From CAVTWS01 sp963732655 (GTDB lineage Bacteria; Actinomycetota; Acidimicrobiia; Acidimicrobiales; SHLQ01), in contig CAVTAI010000005.1 of assembly GCA_963732655.1 (NCBI GenBank), positions 558,001 to 622,000 on the forward strand: 64,000 nt of DNA. The letters are read 5' to 3'. Each line of letters opens with the position of its first letter. Within the stretch, counting starts at the first letter, position 1. Under the pieces are notes generated by a model. It was not told where the DNA came from and did no database searches. It was given only the letters and a program-made list of their open reading frames with translations. Positions 26,618-35,403 of this stretch are shown here, piece after piece. The position numbers and the translations under genes were made by a program.

Positions 26618-27864
26618 CCCGATACCGCCACGGGAACGAAGCCGGGGTCGAAGCGACGTTCGAGATCGGCCGACAGGTCGGGCAGGAGCGTCCACTGGTC
26701 GTACTCGCGCAAGGCGAGGGCCCGGCTCCGTTCGCCCATGTCGCGCCGACGGTCGGGGTCGTCGCGGAGGGCCACGATGGCGTCTGCGAACGCGGTGGCG
26801 TCGCCTTTCGGCACGCCGATCCCGCAGTCGGCTTCGGTGACGATGTCGGTCATCCAGCCCTCGTAGTTGACGATGACGGGCCGGCCGGCGGAGAGGTACT
26901 CGAAGAACTTCTGCGGTGAGGTGCCAAAGGCGAACTCTGGGATGGGAGCCAGGATCTGGAGCCCGACGTCGAGCTCCGACAGCAGGTCGGCGTAGGTCGC
27001 CTTGTCGGCCAGGTCGACGAAGACGACGTTGTCGAGATGCTCGGATTCGGCTCTCGCTACGAGATGCTCGCCCAGCTTGCCCTCGCCGACCAGCGCCAAG
27101 GCCACGCCTTGCTCGCCCCGGCGCTGCAACTCGTTGGCGACGTCGAGCACGGCGTCGAGCCCATTGGCCAATCCGAACGTTCCCGTGTAGCCGAAGACCA
27201 CCACGTCATCGGCGACGGGGAGGAGGCGCCGGGGCCGGCCCGGGCGGGGGGTGGTGCCCCGGGTGTCGCACGCGTTTGGTACGAGGAGCACGCGGCCAGG
27301 TGGCAGGTGGCCGCGTTCAACCATGGCATCGACCACCGCCGGTGCGAGGCCGACACCGAGAGCGGCGTGACGGTACGACACGCGCTCGACGAGGCGGAGG
27401 GTGGCGATCACGAAACGGTTGGTCAGGATCCCCATCGCTACCGCGAGGTCGGGCCAGAGGTCGCGGACCTCCAGGACGTACGGGCGGCGCCGAACCAAGC
27501 GGGCGGCGAGCGCCGGTACCGCGACGGTGAGCGGGGTGGAGGATGCGTAGACGAGGTCGCCGCGCCGCCGGATGCATTCCCATGAGGCCAGGACGGCGAA
27601 GGCCAGAAAGGATGCCACTCGCGTCAGGTAGCCGAACCGGTTCGAATACGGCACGCCGAGCACGACGACCCGTACCCCGTCCACCTCTCGCTCGACGCGG
27701 AGCCGACCCTTGGGTACCCGCAGCGAGGGATCACGCCAGTTCTCGCCGGCGATCACGGTGACGTCGTGGCCGCGGGCGGCCAGGGTTCGCACGAGGTTGA
27801 AGCCACGAAGGCCTGCAGCGCCCTGATCGGTGGCGAAGTGCTGCTGGACGTAGAGGATGCGCAT
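26614..27864 (-). CDS. GT4-family glycosyltransferase
   Basis: Glycosyltransferase of 416 residues in the WcaI/WbuB-like branch. MRILYVQQHFATDQGAAGLRG is the typical N-terminus, VLEVRDLWPDLAVAMG the acceptor-domain motif, and LLVPNACDTRG then FGYTGTFGLANGLDAVLDV mark the donor domain. The usual EG..P donor loop is replaced by FAFGTSPQKFFEYLSAGRPVIVNY, with the Lys and Glu typical of this branch. WbuB-type enzymes transfer L-FucNAc or related N-acetyl sugars. ATG 27864 is chosen; a GTG at 27885 would overlap the heparinase-like gene. Confidence 0.88.
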   Translation of the reverse strand: MRILYVQQHFATDQGAAGLRGFNLVRTLAARGHDVTVIAGENWRDPSLRVPKGRLRVEREVDGVRVVVLGVPYSNRFGYLTRVASFLAFAVLASWECIRRRGDLVYASSTPLTVAVPALAARLVRRRPYVLEVRDLWPDLAVAMGILTNRFVIATLRLVERVSYRHAALGVGLAPAVVDAMVERGHLPPGRVLLVPNACDTRGTTPRPGRPRRLLPVADDVVVFGYTGTFGLANGLDAVLDVANELQRRGEQGVALALVGEGKLGEHLVARAESEHLDNVVFVDLADKATYADLLSELDVGLQILAPIPEFAFGTSPQKFFEYLSAGRPVIVNYEGWMTDIVTEADCGIGVPKGDATAFADAIVALRDDPDRRRDMGERSRALALREYDQWTLLPDLSADLERRFDPGFVPVAVSG

Positions 27865-27868
27865 GGTT

Positions 27869-29803
27869 TCAACCGGCCGTTCCACCGGCCTCGGGGCCGA
27901 GGCGGATCTCGGTCACGAAACGTGCAGGGAGGGGGCCCGACCACGACACCGTCAGGCAGGTCACCGCGTGGCGCATGCCGTAGGTGGGCGACCACCAACC
28001 ACGTGGGTCGGCGTCGTGGGGCGTGGGCCGGGCGACGGTCAGCGTCCCGGGGCCGGCGAACCCGATGGTGAACGCACCGGCCGCGCACGAGAGCTCCGCG
28101 TGGCCGGTGTCGAGCTCGAGCAACTCGCTCTCGGGGAGGAGCCAGGTCCAGCCGAGGTCGTGGACGCCTGCTCCGAGGATGTCGTCGGTCACCGACCACC
28201 GATCGGGAGCCGCGTGCTCGACCGTCCGGCGATGGGTCACACCGAGGCGCCGGTACCCATCGTGGCTCATCACGATCCGGGAGGACACGCTCGATTCGAC
28301 GGAACCGTGGGCGCGGTTGAGCCACAGGAAGTTCGCTCCGCGGTCCATCTGGTCGGCGCCGTCGACGGTGCAGGTGTTGTGGACCGCCGTGCTCGACAAG
28401 GCGTTGCGCCACGGTGGGGCGGCGTTGTAGCGATAGGTGCCGGGATCGGCGATCACGTTCACGCCGTTCCACCACAGGTCGACGTGGAGCTGGTCGGCCT
28501 GCGCCGGCCGATGATCCTGGCGGTAGGCACGCGTCGCCAGCCACGACTCCTCGCCGAGCAGCGTCGCGTATCCGCCGCCGGACGAGTGGACCTGTCGTCG
28601 GGGGGAGGGCTTCGCCTCTCGAGGCGCCGGATCGAGGCCGAGCCACATCGGTAGCTCGTCCCACGGCCCCGAGCCCACCGAGCGATCGGATCTCGTGGCC
28701 GCCAGGGCCAGGGCGAGCGCCGGACGGGCATCCGAATCGGGACAGGAATGGAGCGGGAGCAACACGGCGCCGTCGTTCGAGCCGTAGTTCGGCAGGCGGC
28801 CCGACACCGGATCGGCGAGATCGGCGAGGAACTCGGCGGCCGTGCGGATCCGATCGACCGTGGTCGCCGGCCATGGTCGACCGGTTGCCGTTCCTACGGC
28901 GAGCGCCAGGCCGCACGACTCGAGCACGAACCGGTGGTACCGGAGCGACTGCTGGATGTAGCTGCCGTCGTCGGCGATCTGATCGTCGAGCTCCTCGATG
29001 ACCACCCGCCGGCCGAGCGCTTCCCAGCGGGCCGCACGAGGGAGCGTCGGCACGAGGACACCGATCAGCCACAACCCGAGCGCCTCGTTGATGGCATGGT
29101 TGTTGCCCTGGAGTCTGGCGTAGCTCAGATTGGCCTCGATACGGCTCGCCGATGCTTCGAGTAGCGACACCAGAGCCGACCGATCTCGATGCGTTGTCGT
29201 AGGTTTGGCGAAGGTAGACGCGCCGACCAGCAGCGCCATGGCGCGTAGAGCCGTTTCCTGCCCGCACATCCAGTGCGGCCCCAGATTCGGTGGGTTGTCG
29301 GCCATGAAGCTGTGGAGCGCGCTCCAATACATTGCCCCCGCGTCGGTATCGCCAGCGACGTCTGCTCGCATCAGGTCGGCCACGAAGCCGAAGCGACCCA
29401 GTTCCCAGACGAACTTGACGTCGGTGCCCCCCAGGTTGTCGAGCTTGGTCCAGTGGTGGAGAGGCCATTCCTCACCGGTCACGGGATCAATGCGCCATCG
29501 CGGGGGGCGCCCGATGTCGTACTCCGCGCCGAATAGGTGGGTGGTCCCACGCCGCAACGCGGTGAGGCTGGGCGGGGCGGTAACGGGCGAGCCGGGCTGG
29601 CGATTCCACAGCGGCCGGATCGACGTCGTCTCTGGTCGAGGCGGCGACCACCCGGTGGCCGGTGTTCGACGTGCGAGGAGCCCAGCTCGTCGCCGCAGAC
29701 CGTATGCCAGCCGCTGCACGGTCCAGACAGGACCCATGGTCCGGAACACGCCTAGCGCGAGCCAGGGCCAACGTCGGCGAGTGCCGGCTCGAGCGTGTGT
29801 CAC
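27869..29803 (-). CDS. Heparinase II/III-family polysaccharide lyase-like protein
   Basis: Protein of 644 residues. The N-terminal alpha-toroid has WKTR-type spacing with WTKLDNLGGTDVKFVWELGRFG, then ARLQGNNHAINEALGLW (the NNH motif of the family) and DDGSYIQQSLRYHRFVLE. The C-terminal beta-sandwich begins around GGGYATL and contains HRPAQADQLHVDLWWNG with ADPGTYRYN, the conserved C-terminal motif. The family cleaves uronic-acid-containing chains; in capsule loci it often trims or edits the polymer. No signal peptide is clear. It overlaps the upstream membrane gene by four bases (GTGA) and is spaced four bases before the next glycosyltransferase. Confidence 0.88.
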   Translation of the reverse strand: MTHARAGTRRRWPWLALGVFRTMGPVWTVQRLAYGLRRRAGLLARRTPATGWSPPRPETTSIRPLWNRQPGSPVTAPPSLTALRRGTTHLFGAEYDIGRPPRWRIDPVTGEEWPLHHWTKLDNLGGTDVKFVWELGRFGFVADLMRADVAGDTDAGAMYWSALHSFMADNPPNLGPHWMCGQETALRAMALLVGASTFAKPTTTHRDRSALVSLLEASASRIEANLSYARLQGNNHAINEALGLWLIGVLVPTLPRAARWEALGRRVVIEELDDQIADDGSYIQQSLRYHRFVLESCGLALAVGTATGRPWPATTVDRIRTAAEFLADLADPVSGRLPNYGSNDGAVLLPLHSCPDSDARPALALALAATRSDRSVGSGPWDELPMWLGLDPAPREAKPSPRRQVHSSGGGYATLLGEESWLATRAYRQDHRPAQADQLHVDLWWNGVNVIADPGTYRYNAAPPWRNALSSTAVHNTCTVDGADQMDRGANFLWLNRAHGSVESSVSSRIVMSHDGYRRLGVTHRRTVEHAAPDRWSVTDDILGAGVHDLGWTWLLPESELLELDTGHAELSCAAGAFTIGFAGPGTLTVARPTPHDADPRGWWSPTYGMRHAVTCLTVSWSGPLPARFVTEIRLGPEAGGTAG

Positions 29804-31170
29804 CTTCCGTACCGCACCAAGATCTCGTATGCCCGAAGGTCCACCTCAGGGCCGAATGGGCCACCCTCGAAAGCGGCCCGGTACGTCGGGGCGAGCGACC
29901 CATCCCCAAACTCTCGGATAAATGTATCCGATCCACTTACTGAAAGTCGAGCGGACAATCCCAGCGCGACTAGTCCTACACAGCAGAACGCGAGTCCGTA
30001 GGCGAATCGCAGTGAGGCAAGTCTCTCGAAGCGTCGAGTCTCAAGTCCCTGGATTGCGAACACTAGGAAAAGCGGCAACACGGGAAGCCAGAGTCGAGTG
30101 TCCGTCCGGGGCCAAACGAGCATTACGGCTACATATGTTCCGAGGAACGTGTGAAGCCCAGACTTGATACCCACCGATGAAGCCCGAATGCCCAGGACAA
30201 CAATGATTGAGAATGCAACTCCCGTAGTAAGAAATAGTACATCCACGTCAATCGGCATCTTCGTCCTCGGAATATTGGTACATATCTCGCCAAGTTCCCG
30301 CAGCCTGTGCTGCATTATGGTGGCGACAATTCTTGGCCACGACATACCCTTCGTACTGACCGCCGCCTGATCAAAGTAGGTCGAACCCCGAACAAGCACA
30401 ATCGCTATCGCGATACCGCAAGTAGCCGTGGAGGAAATCACGAGCATGAGTAGCCGGTTTCGAGCGCAACGTTCGACGAGTGTGCGGATGTCGAGAGACG
30501 ACATTGCCACGGCCATGATTAGAGCAATGCCGATGGTGCGGAGCATCGTTGCCGATAGAGCAGAAACCATGGCCAGCATATATGTCCGCCAATCATCGCG
30601 GAACCTTCCCAAATTCTGGATCGTCATCAGTGTAAACATGGATACCATGAAGAAGGGAATGTCGCTTAGCGGAAGTGGTAGATGTTTTACAACAATGAAC
30701 GAAGATAGGAACCCGATGCATGCAGTGTCAATCGACCTGCGCTCCAAACCGACGTCAGCCGCCAACTTTCTGAAGAACATGACACCGAGGCTCAGCGAGA
30801 GGAGAGATAGGCCAACTATTGTGGTTGTTCCGGCACCAGCGGACCGTTCTACGAGACCGAGAATCATCGGATACCCGATCGGGAACTGTGTCGACTCACC
30901 ATTCACGGTGAAACCGTCGCCATCTAACCAAGATGTAGTCATTGAGAGGTATACAATGCTGTCTTCCGTGAGTCGTAGTAGGCCGCGCATGTGCAACATG
31001 TAGACCCCAAATATGAATGCAATGATAGCAAATCGAGCACGGGCGTATCTTGTGGCCCTCTGTATCGTGATCGACTGTCCAATTCTGACGGATCGCTGGA
31101 GGCGCCCTAGAAGTGCTGTTGCGTTTCTGATACCTTCCTCCCAACTGTTACGAGTGAATTGGGCCTGCAT
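29800..31170 (-). CDS. Polytopic membrane glycosyltransferase-like protein (GT-C/RgtA-like)
   Basis: Membrane protein of about 456 residues with nine or ten hydrophobic segments (for example FAIIAFIFGVYMLHM, IVGLSLLSLSLGVMFF, LWLPVLPLFLVFAIQGL). The first large loop reads LTEDSIVYLSMTTSWLDGDGF then TQFPIGYPMILGL, which matches the acidic loop and PPGYP motif of GT-C-fold lipid-sugar-using transferases (RgtA-D/GT39-like). ATG 31170 is taken; codons before it are not convincing. Base composition is visibly more AT-rich than neighbours (many ATT, TTT, AGA codons), pointing to separate acquisition, yet it overlaps the heparinase-like gene exactly by four bases. It heads the six-gene minus operon. 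Confidence 0.75.
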   Translation of the reverse strand: MQAQFTRNSWEEGIRNATALLGRLQRSVRIGQSITIQRATRYARARFAIIAFIFGVYMLHMRGLLRLTEDSIVYLSMTTSWLDGDGFTVNGESTQFPIGYPMILGLVERSAGAGTTTIVGLSLLSLSLGVMFFRKLAADVGLERRSIDTACIGFLSSFIVVKHLPLPLSDIPFFMVSMFTLMTIQNLGRFRDDWRTYMLAMVSALSATMLRTIGIALIMAVAMSSLDIRTLVERCARNRLLMLVISSTATCGIAIAIVLVRGSTYFDQAAVSTKGMSWPRIVATIMQHRLRELGEICTNIPRTKMPIDVDVLFLTTGVAFSIIVVLGIRASSVGIKSGLHTFLGTYVAVMLVWPRTDTRLWLPVLPLFLVFAIQGLETRRFERLASLRFAYGLAFCCVGLVALGLSARLSVSGSDTFIREFGDGSLAPTYRAAFEGGPFGPEVDLRAYEILVRYGR

Positions 31171-31606
31171 CGACTCAAATCGTACGAATCGGATCTGGTG
31201 AGATGAGGCGGCACTTGGCTGACGGACGTCTGCCTTTGCCAACTTGTCCGTGGCGAGCCCTAACCATCTGGATCTCAGCAACGTATCCGACGTGCACTGC
31301 TTGATGTTGCGATCCTCCCCGGGTCGGATCCTCGTCCCGTTCGGCACAACGGCTCCTCATGTTGCGGGCCAATAGCGGCTCTGGGCCCTGGCTTCCGTCG
31401 TAGGCGCTGACGAGCACCAGGTCACCGCTGCTGTGACGTGCTGAGGCCTGGGCCCGCTCCAAGGGACTCGCCGACGACACCGTCCACGGCCGGCGAGGCT
31501 GACTCTCCACGCCGATCTCATGGTCGAGGCGACACTGACCATCGCTTTGGCTCCCGATCGTATGGGACCCGGTTCAGGGTCCAACGGATCGCCAGCCGCG
31601 GGCGCC
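31171..31606. other. Intergenic region between divergent operons
   Basis: About 440 bases without a supported gene. Two frames are open across parts of it but have no recognisable domain. The segment 31323-31369 resembles 7171-7217. A short hairpin lies at 31421-31437 (5-bp stem). The right end carries the -10 box of the dehydrogenase/acetyltransferase operon. Confidence 0.45.
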
Positions 31607-31612
31607 TACGCT
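31607..31612 (+). promoter_or_regulatory. Putative -10 box for the WbpB/WbpD-like fusion (leaderless)
   Basis: TACGCT, 6 bases before GTG 31619. It supports that GTG as start and argues against the open reading frame further upstream. Confidence 0.45.
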
Positions 31613-31618
31613 GCTGCG

Positions 31619-33208
31619 GTGCCAACTGCGGTCCCGCCTCCCCGCGTTGCCCTGATCGGGGCCGGTCCCTGGGGATCGAACATCGGCCGCACCCTGGCGG
31701 CGATCGGTGCGCTCGATGCCGTGGCCGACGTCGACGAGGGCCGCGCCCACGCCCACGCGGCGGAATGCGGCGTCCCGGTTCGGTCTCTCTCCGAGATCCT
31801 CGACGATCCTCACATCCATGCCGTGGCGGTGGCCGTGCCGGCCGCCCAGCATGCCGAGGTGGGGCTGAGAGTCCTCGACGCCGGCAAGCATCTGTTCGTC
31901 GAGAAGCCCTTGGCCCTGGATGTCGCCGATGCGGAGAAGCTCGTCGAGCGGGCGGCGGCGGCGGGGCGAATCTTGATGGTCGGGCACCTGTACCACTACC
32001 ACGCCGGGTTCCTCGCCCTGGAACAGATGGTTCGTGACGGGCGGCTCGGGCGGCTCTGCTACGTGCACTCCACCCGACTCAACCTGGGGCGCCTCCGCCG
32101 GGAGGAGAACGCGCTGTGGAGCTTCGCGCCCCACGATGTGTCCACCATGTTGCGGCTGATGGGCTCGGAGCCGTGTTCGGTCACCGCGATGGGAGGGCGA
32201 TTCGTCCGGTCGGACGTCCACGACATCACGACGACTCACCTCACGTTCCCCGGCGGGGCCCAGGGTCACATCTTCGTGTCGTGGCTCAACCCCTACAAGG
32301 AGCAGCGCCTCGTCGTCATCGGTGATGAAGGCATGGCGGTGCTCGACGATCAGCAGCCGTGGGAATCGAAGTTGGTGTGGTACCCCCACCGCATCGATCG
32401 GCGAGACGACGCCCCCATCCTGGCGCGCGGCGATGGAGAACTGGTTCCGGTGCCGGCGCACGAGCCGCTCCGCACGGAGATGGAGGCCTTCATCTCGGCC
32501 TGCCGGACCGGTCAACCGCCGCCCTCCAACGGCGCCGAGGGATTGCGGGTCCTCCGCGTCCTCGCCATGGCCGATCAGTCCCTTTCCCACACCGACGAAG
32601 CACGAGCGATGACAGCAGAGACACCAGCCAGCCCATCGGACGTGTTCGTCCACGAGAGCAGCTACGTCGACGACGGTGCCGTCGTCGGTTCGGGCACCCG
32701 GATCTGGCACTTCTCGCACGTGCAAACGGGGGCGCGGATCGGCCGTGACTGCGTGATCGGCCAGAACGTCAACGTCGGGCCGCGGGCGGTGGTCGGCGAT
32801 CGCTGCAAGATCCAGAACAACGTGAGCCTGTACACCGGTGTCGAGCTCGGTGACGACGTGTTCTGCGGGCCCAGCTCCGTGTTCACGAACGTCGTCAACC
32901 CCCGCGCCGACGTCGAGCGCAAGGACGAGTTCCGGCCGACCCGGGTGGGTCAGGGCGCCAGCGTCGGCGCCAATGCCACCGTGGTGTGCGGGCACGACAT
33001 CGGTCGGTACGCGTTCGTCGCGGCGGGCGCCGTCGTGACCACGGACGTGCCCGACCACGCCCTCGTGCAAGGAGTTCCCGCCCGTCAGGTCGGATGGGTG
33101 AGCCGTTCCGGCGACCGCCTGGGTGACGACCTTTCCTGCCCGCGCAGCGGCGAGCAGTACTCCCTCGACGGCGATGGTCGGCTGGTGCTGGTCGAGGCGG
33201 CCTCGTGA
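31619..33208 (+). CDS. Fused Gfo/Idh/MocA dehydrogenase and left-handed beta-helix acetyltransferase (WbpB-WbpD-like)
   Basis: Protein of 529 residues with two enzymes in a row. Residues about 10-330 are a Gfo/Idh/MocA oxidoreductase: VALIGAGPWGSNIGR (NAD site), then FVEKPLALDVADAEKL with the conserved EKP, and HLYHYHAGF. After MTAETPASPSDVF near 332 comes a hexapeptide-repeat acetyltransferase (VVGSGTRIWHFSHV, CVIGQNVNVGPRAVVG, IGRYAFVAAGAVVTTDVPD). In Pseudomonas the separate WbpB and WbpD are the 3-dehydrogenase and the 3-N-acetyltransferase of the UDP-GlcNAc(3NAc)A pathway; WbpE works between them. The next gene here is a WbpE-like aminotransferase, overlapping by four bases, so the three steps are encoded by two genes. 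Confidence 0.88.
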   Translation: MPTAVPPPRVALIGAGPWGSNIGRTLAAIGALDAVADVDEGRAHAHAAECGVPVRSLSEILDDPHIHAVAVAVPAAQHAEVGLRVLDAGKHLFVEKPLALDVADAEKLVERAAAAGRILMVGHLYHYHAGFLALEQMVRDGRLGRLCYVHSTRLNLGRLRREENALWSFAPHDVSTMLRLMGSEPCSVTAMGGRFVRSDVHDITTTHLTFPGGAQGHIFVSWLNPYKEQRLVVIGDEGMAVLDDQQPWESKLVWYPHRIDRRDDAPILARGDGELVPVPAHEPLRTEMEAFISACRTGQPPPSNGAEGLRVLRVLAMADQSLSHTDEARAMTAETPASPSDVFVHESSYVDDGAVVGSGTRIWHFSHVQTGARIGRDCVIGQNVNVGPRAVVGDRCKIQNNVSLYTGVELGDDVFCGPSSVFTNVVNPRADVERKDEFRPTRVGQGASVGANATVVCGHDIGRYAFVAAGAVVTTDVPDHALVQGVPARQVGWVSRSGDRLGDDLSCPRSGEQYSLDGDGRLVLVEAAS

Positions 33209-34371
33209 TCCCGTTCGTCGACCTCGAGGCGCAACGCCGCCGCCTCGGCCCCGAGCTCGACGCGGCGATCGCCCGAGTGCTCGAGCACGGTGCGTTCATC
33301 AACGGCCCGGAGGTGAAAGAGCTCGAAGGGGCGCTCGCGCAGTTCTCGGGCGCCCAGCACGTCGTCGCCTGCGCCAACGGCACCGATGCGTTGGTCCTGG
33401 CGCTACGGGCGCTCGGGGTCGGCCCCGGACACGCCGTCGTGGTCCCGACCTTCACCTTCGCCGCGACCGCCGAGGCGGTCGCTCTCGTCGGCGCCCGCCC
33501 CGTGTTCGCCGACGTGCGGCCTGACTCCTTCGACCTGGATCCGGAGAGCCTGGCGGCCGGAGTCGATGTCGCCCGGGCCGCCGGTCTGGAGCCGGTCGCC
33601 GCCATACCCGTCGATCTCTTCGGCCAACCGGCGCCGTACGACGAGCTCGAATCGGTCGCCGCCGCGCACGGGCTCACCCTCATCGCCGACGCCGCTCAGA
33701 GCTTCGGCGCCACCCTGGATTCCCGACGGGTCGGCACGCTGGCGCCGGTCACCACCACCAGCTTCTTCCCGGCCAAGCCGCTCGGCTGCTTCGGGGATGG
33801 TGGGGCCGTGATGTGCCAGGACGAGGCGACCGCAGATGTGATGCGGTCTCTGCGCTCGCACGGCGCCGGCGCTCACAAGTACGACCATGAGCGGCTCGGA
33901 ACGAACTCCCGCCTCGACACGTTGCAGGCCGCGGTGCTGCTGCAGAAGCTGACCGTGTTCGCCGACGAGCTCGACCGGCGGAGCGCCGTGGCTTCCCGCT
34001 ACACGGAAGGCCTGGCCGGGGAGCCCACGATCACGACGCCGGTGTTGCGTCCCGGCGTCACGTCAGCGTGGGCCCAGTACACGATCAAGGTTCCTCATCG
34101 TGATGCCGTGGCGGCGCGACTCCACGATGCCGGGGTGCCGACCGCCGTGTACTACCCCAAACCGCTGCACCACCAGCGGGCCTTCGCTCCCGCGTTGCTG
34201 GCCCCGTCGACCCTCCCCGTCGCCGAACGGCTGGCCGGCGAGGTCCTGAGCCTCCCCATGCATCCCTATCTCGAACCCGAGGTGCAGACGAACATCATCG
34301 ACGCCGTGCTGCGGGCGGTGTCGGCGGGCGAGACTCGGCCGCCCGTCCCTTCGGGACTCACCTCCACATGA
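33205..34371 (+). CDS. DegT-family aminotransferase (WbpE-like)
   Basis: PLP-dependent aminotransferase of 388 residues. It opens IPFVDLEAQRRRL, then has HVVACANGTDALVLAL, VVPTFTFAATAEAV, PVDLFGQPAPYDE, LIADAAQSFGAT and the lysine segment TTSFFPAKPLGCFGDGGAV. These match WbpE/ArnB-type C3 or C4 aminotransferases closely; the TSFFPAKPLG form is usual for WbpE. It probably aminates the 3-keto sugar made by the dehydrogenase half of the preceding fused protein, for acetylation by its other half. Both ends overlap neighbours by four bases. The 2-epimerase at 12.5 kb may act on the product. Confidence 0.9.
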   Translation: MIPFVDLEAQRRRLGPELDAAIARVLEHGAFINGPEVKELEGALAQFSGAQHVVACANGTDALVLALRALGVGPGHAVVVPTFTFAATAEAVALVGARPVFADVRPDSFDLDPESLAAGVDVARAAGLEPVAAIPVDLFGQPAPYDELESVAAAHGLTLIADAAQSFGATLDSRRVGTLAPVTTTSFFPAKPLGCFGDGGAVMCQDEATADVMRSLRSHGAGAHKYDHERLGTNSRLDTLQAAVLLQKLTVFADELDRRSAVASRYTEGLAGEPTITTPVLRPGVTSAWAQYTIKVPHRDAVAARLHDAGVPTAVYYPKPLHHQRAFAPALLAPSTLPVAERLAGEVLSLPMHPYLEPEVQTNIIDAVLRAVSAGETRPPVPSGLTST

Positions 34372-35309
34372 ACGTCGTCGTCACCGGTGCGGCCGGGTTC
34401 ATCGGGAGCACTCTGGTCGATCGGCTGGTCGCCGCCGGTGACGACGTGGTCGCCGTCGACGCGCTCCACGGCCCCCGCCACCCCGACACCCGGGAGGCGA
34501 ACCTGAAGCGCGCGATCGAGTCGCCCAACGTTCGCTTCCGGCCCGTCGACCTGCTCGAAGCGGACCTCGGTCATCTCTTCTCGGGAGTCGACACGATCTT
34601 CCACCTGGCCGGCCGGCCGGGCGTGCAGACGTCGTGGGGCCGAGGGTTCGACGATCACCTGCGACACAACACCTTCGCATCCCACCTGCTGCTCACGGCC
34701 GCCCGGGTGGCGGGCGTACGCCGGGTCGTGGTCGCCTCGAGCTCGTCGGTGTACGGGCCCGTTCCTTCCGGCTCCGTCGCCGAGACACGCGCCCCGACAC
34801 CGGTGAGCCCGTACGGGGTGAGCAAGCTCGCCGTCGAGCACGTCGCTGCGGTCGAGGCGGAGCGGGGGTTGTCGGTCGTGTGCCTGCGCTACTTCTCCGT
34901 CTACGGCCCGCGGCAACGGCCCGACATGGCTCCGTTCAAGGTCATCGACGCGGCGCTGGGCGGCAGTCCGTTCACGTTGTTCGGCGACGGGCGCCAGGCG
35001 CGGGACCTCACGTTCGTAGCGGATGTCGTCGACGCCACGCTTCGGGCCGGCGTGGCGGACCTGGAGTCGGGCACCGTGATCAACGTCGGCGGTGAGCGCC
35101 CGGTCGCGCTCAACGAGGTCGTGGCGGAAGTCGCGCGGCTGGTTGGGCACGACGTTCCCGTCGAACGTGGTCCACGACCGCCCGGCGACCCGGACCGGAC
35201 GGCGGCCGATGTTTCACGAGCCCGCGCCCTCCTTGGTTGGACACCCACGACGAGCCTCAGCGACGGTCTGGCGCACCAGATCGCGTGGCAGCGCAGCCTG
35301 AGGCACTGA
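34368..35309 (+). CDS. NAD-dependent epimerase/dehydratase (GalE-like)
   Basis: Extended short-chain dehydrogenase of 313 residues that interconverts nucleotide sugars. GAAGFIGSTLVDRL binds NAD, IFHLAGRPGV follows, VVASSSSVYG and YGVSKLAVEH give the Ser and Tyr-x3-Lys catalytic residues, and CLRYFSVYGPRQRPDM with FTLFGDGRQARDLTFV is the substrate-side motif. It resembles UDP-glucuronate or UDP-GlcNAc(A) 4-epimerases (WbpP or WbtF group) in these motifs, but the substrate cannot be fixed. Last gene of the operon that starts at 31619; four-base overlap with the aminotransferase. Confidence 0.88.
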   Translation: MNVVVTGAAGFIGSTLVDRLVAAGDDVVAVDALHGPRHPDTREANLKRAIESPNVRFRPVDLLEADLGHLFSGVDTIFHLAGRPGVQTSWGRGFDDHLRHNTFASHLLLTAARVAGVRRVVVASSSSVYGPVPSGSVAETRAPTPVSPYGVSKLAVEHVAAVEAERGLSVVCLRYFSVYGPRQRPDMAPFKVIDAALGGSPFTLFGDGRQARDLTFVADVVDATLRAGVADLESGTVINVGGERPVALNEVVAEVARLVGHDVPVERGPRPPGDPDRTAADVSRARALLGWTPTTSLSDGLAHQIAWQRSLRH

Positions 35310-35332
35310 GAATCTGGGCGAGGTATGGGCCC

Positions 35333-35352
35333 ATTGCCAGGGAATTGCCAGG
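35333..35352. repeat. Tandem 9-mer, possible operator
   Basis: ATTGCCAGG occurs twice, at 35333-35341 and 35344-35352, offset by 11 bases, about one helical turn. It lies about 50 bases before the start of the secreted protein gene and could bind a regulator. Confidence 0.3.
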
Positions 35353-35403
35353 TTGGGTGACGACACTGGGGTCAGCTACTCCCACCGCTTCAGGAGCGAC
35401 GCC

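Noticed and set aside
31574..33070. Minus-strand frame of about 500 codons opposite the dehydrogenase/acetyltransferase fusion
   Set aside because: Antisense shadow; the plus-strand protein has clear motifs in both domains.
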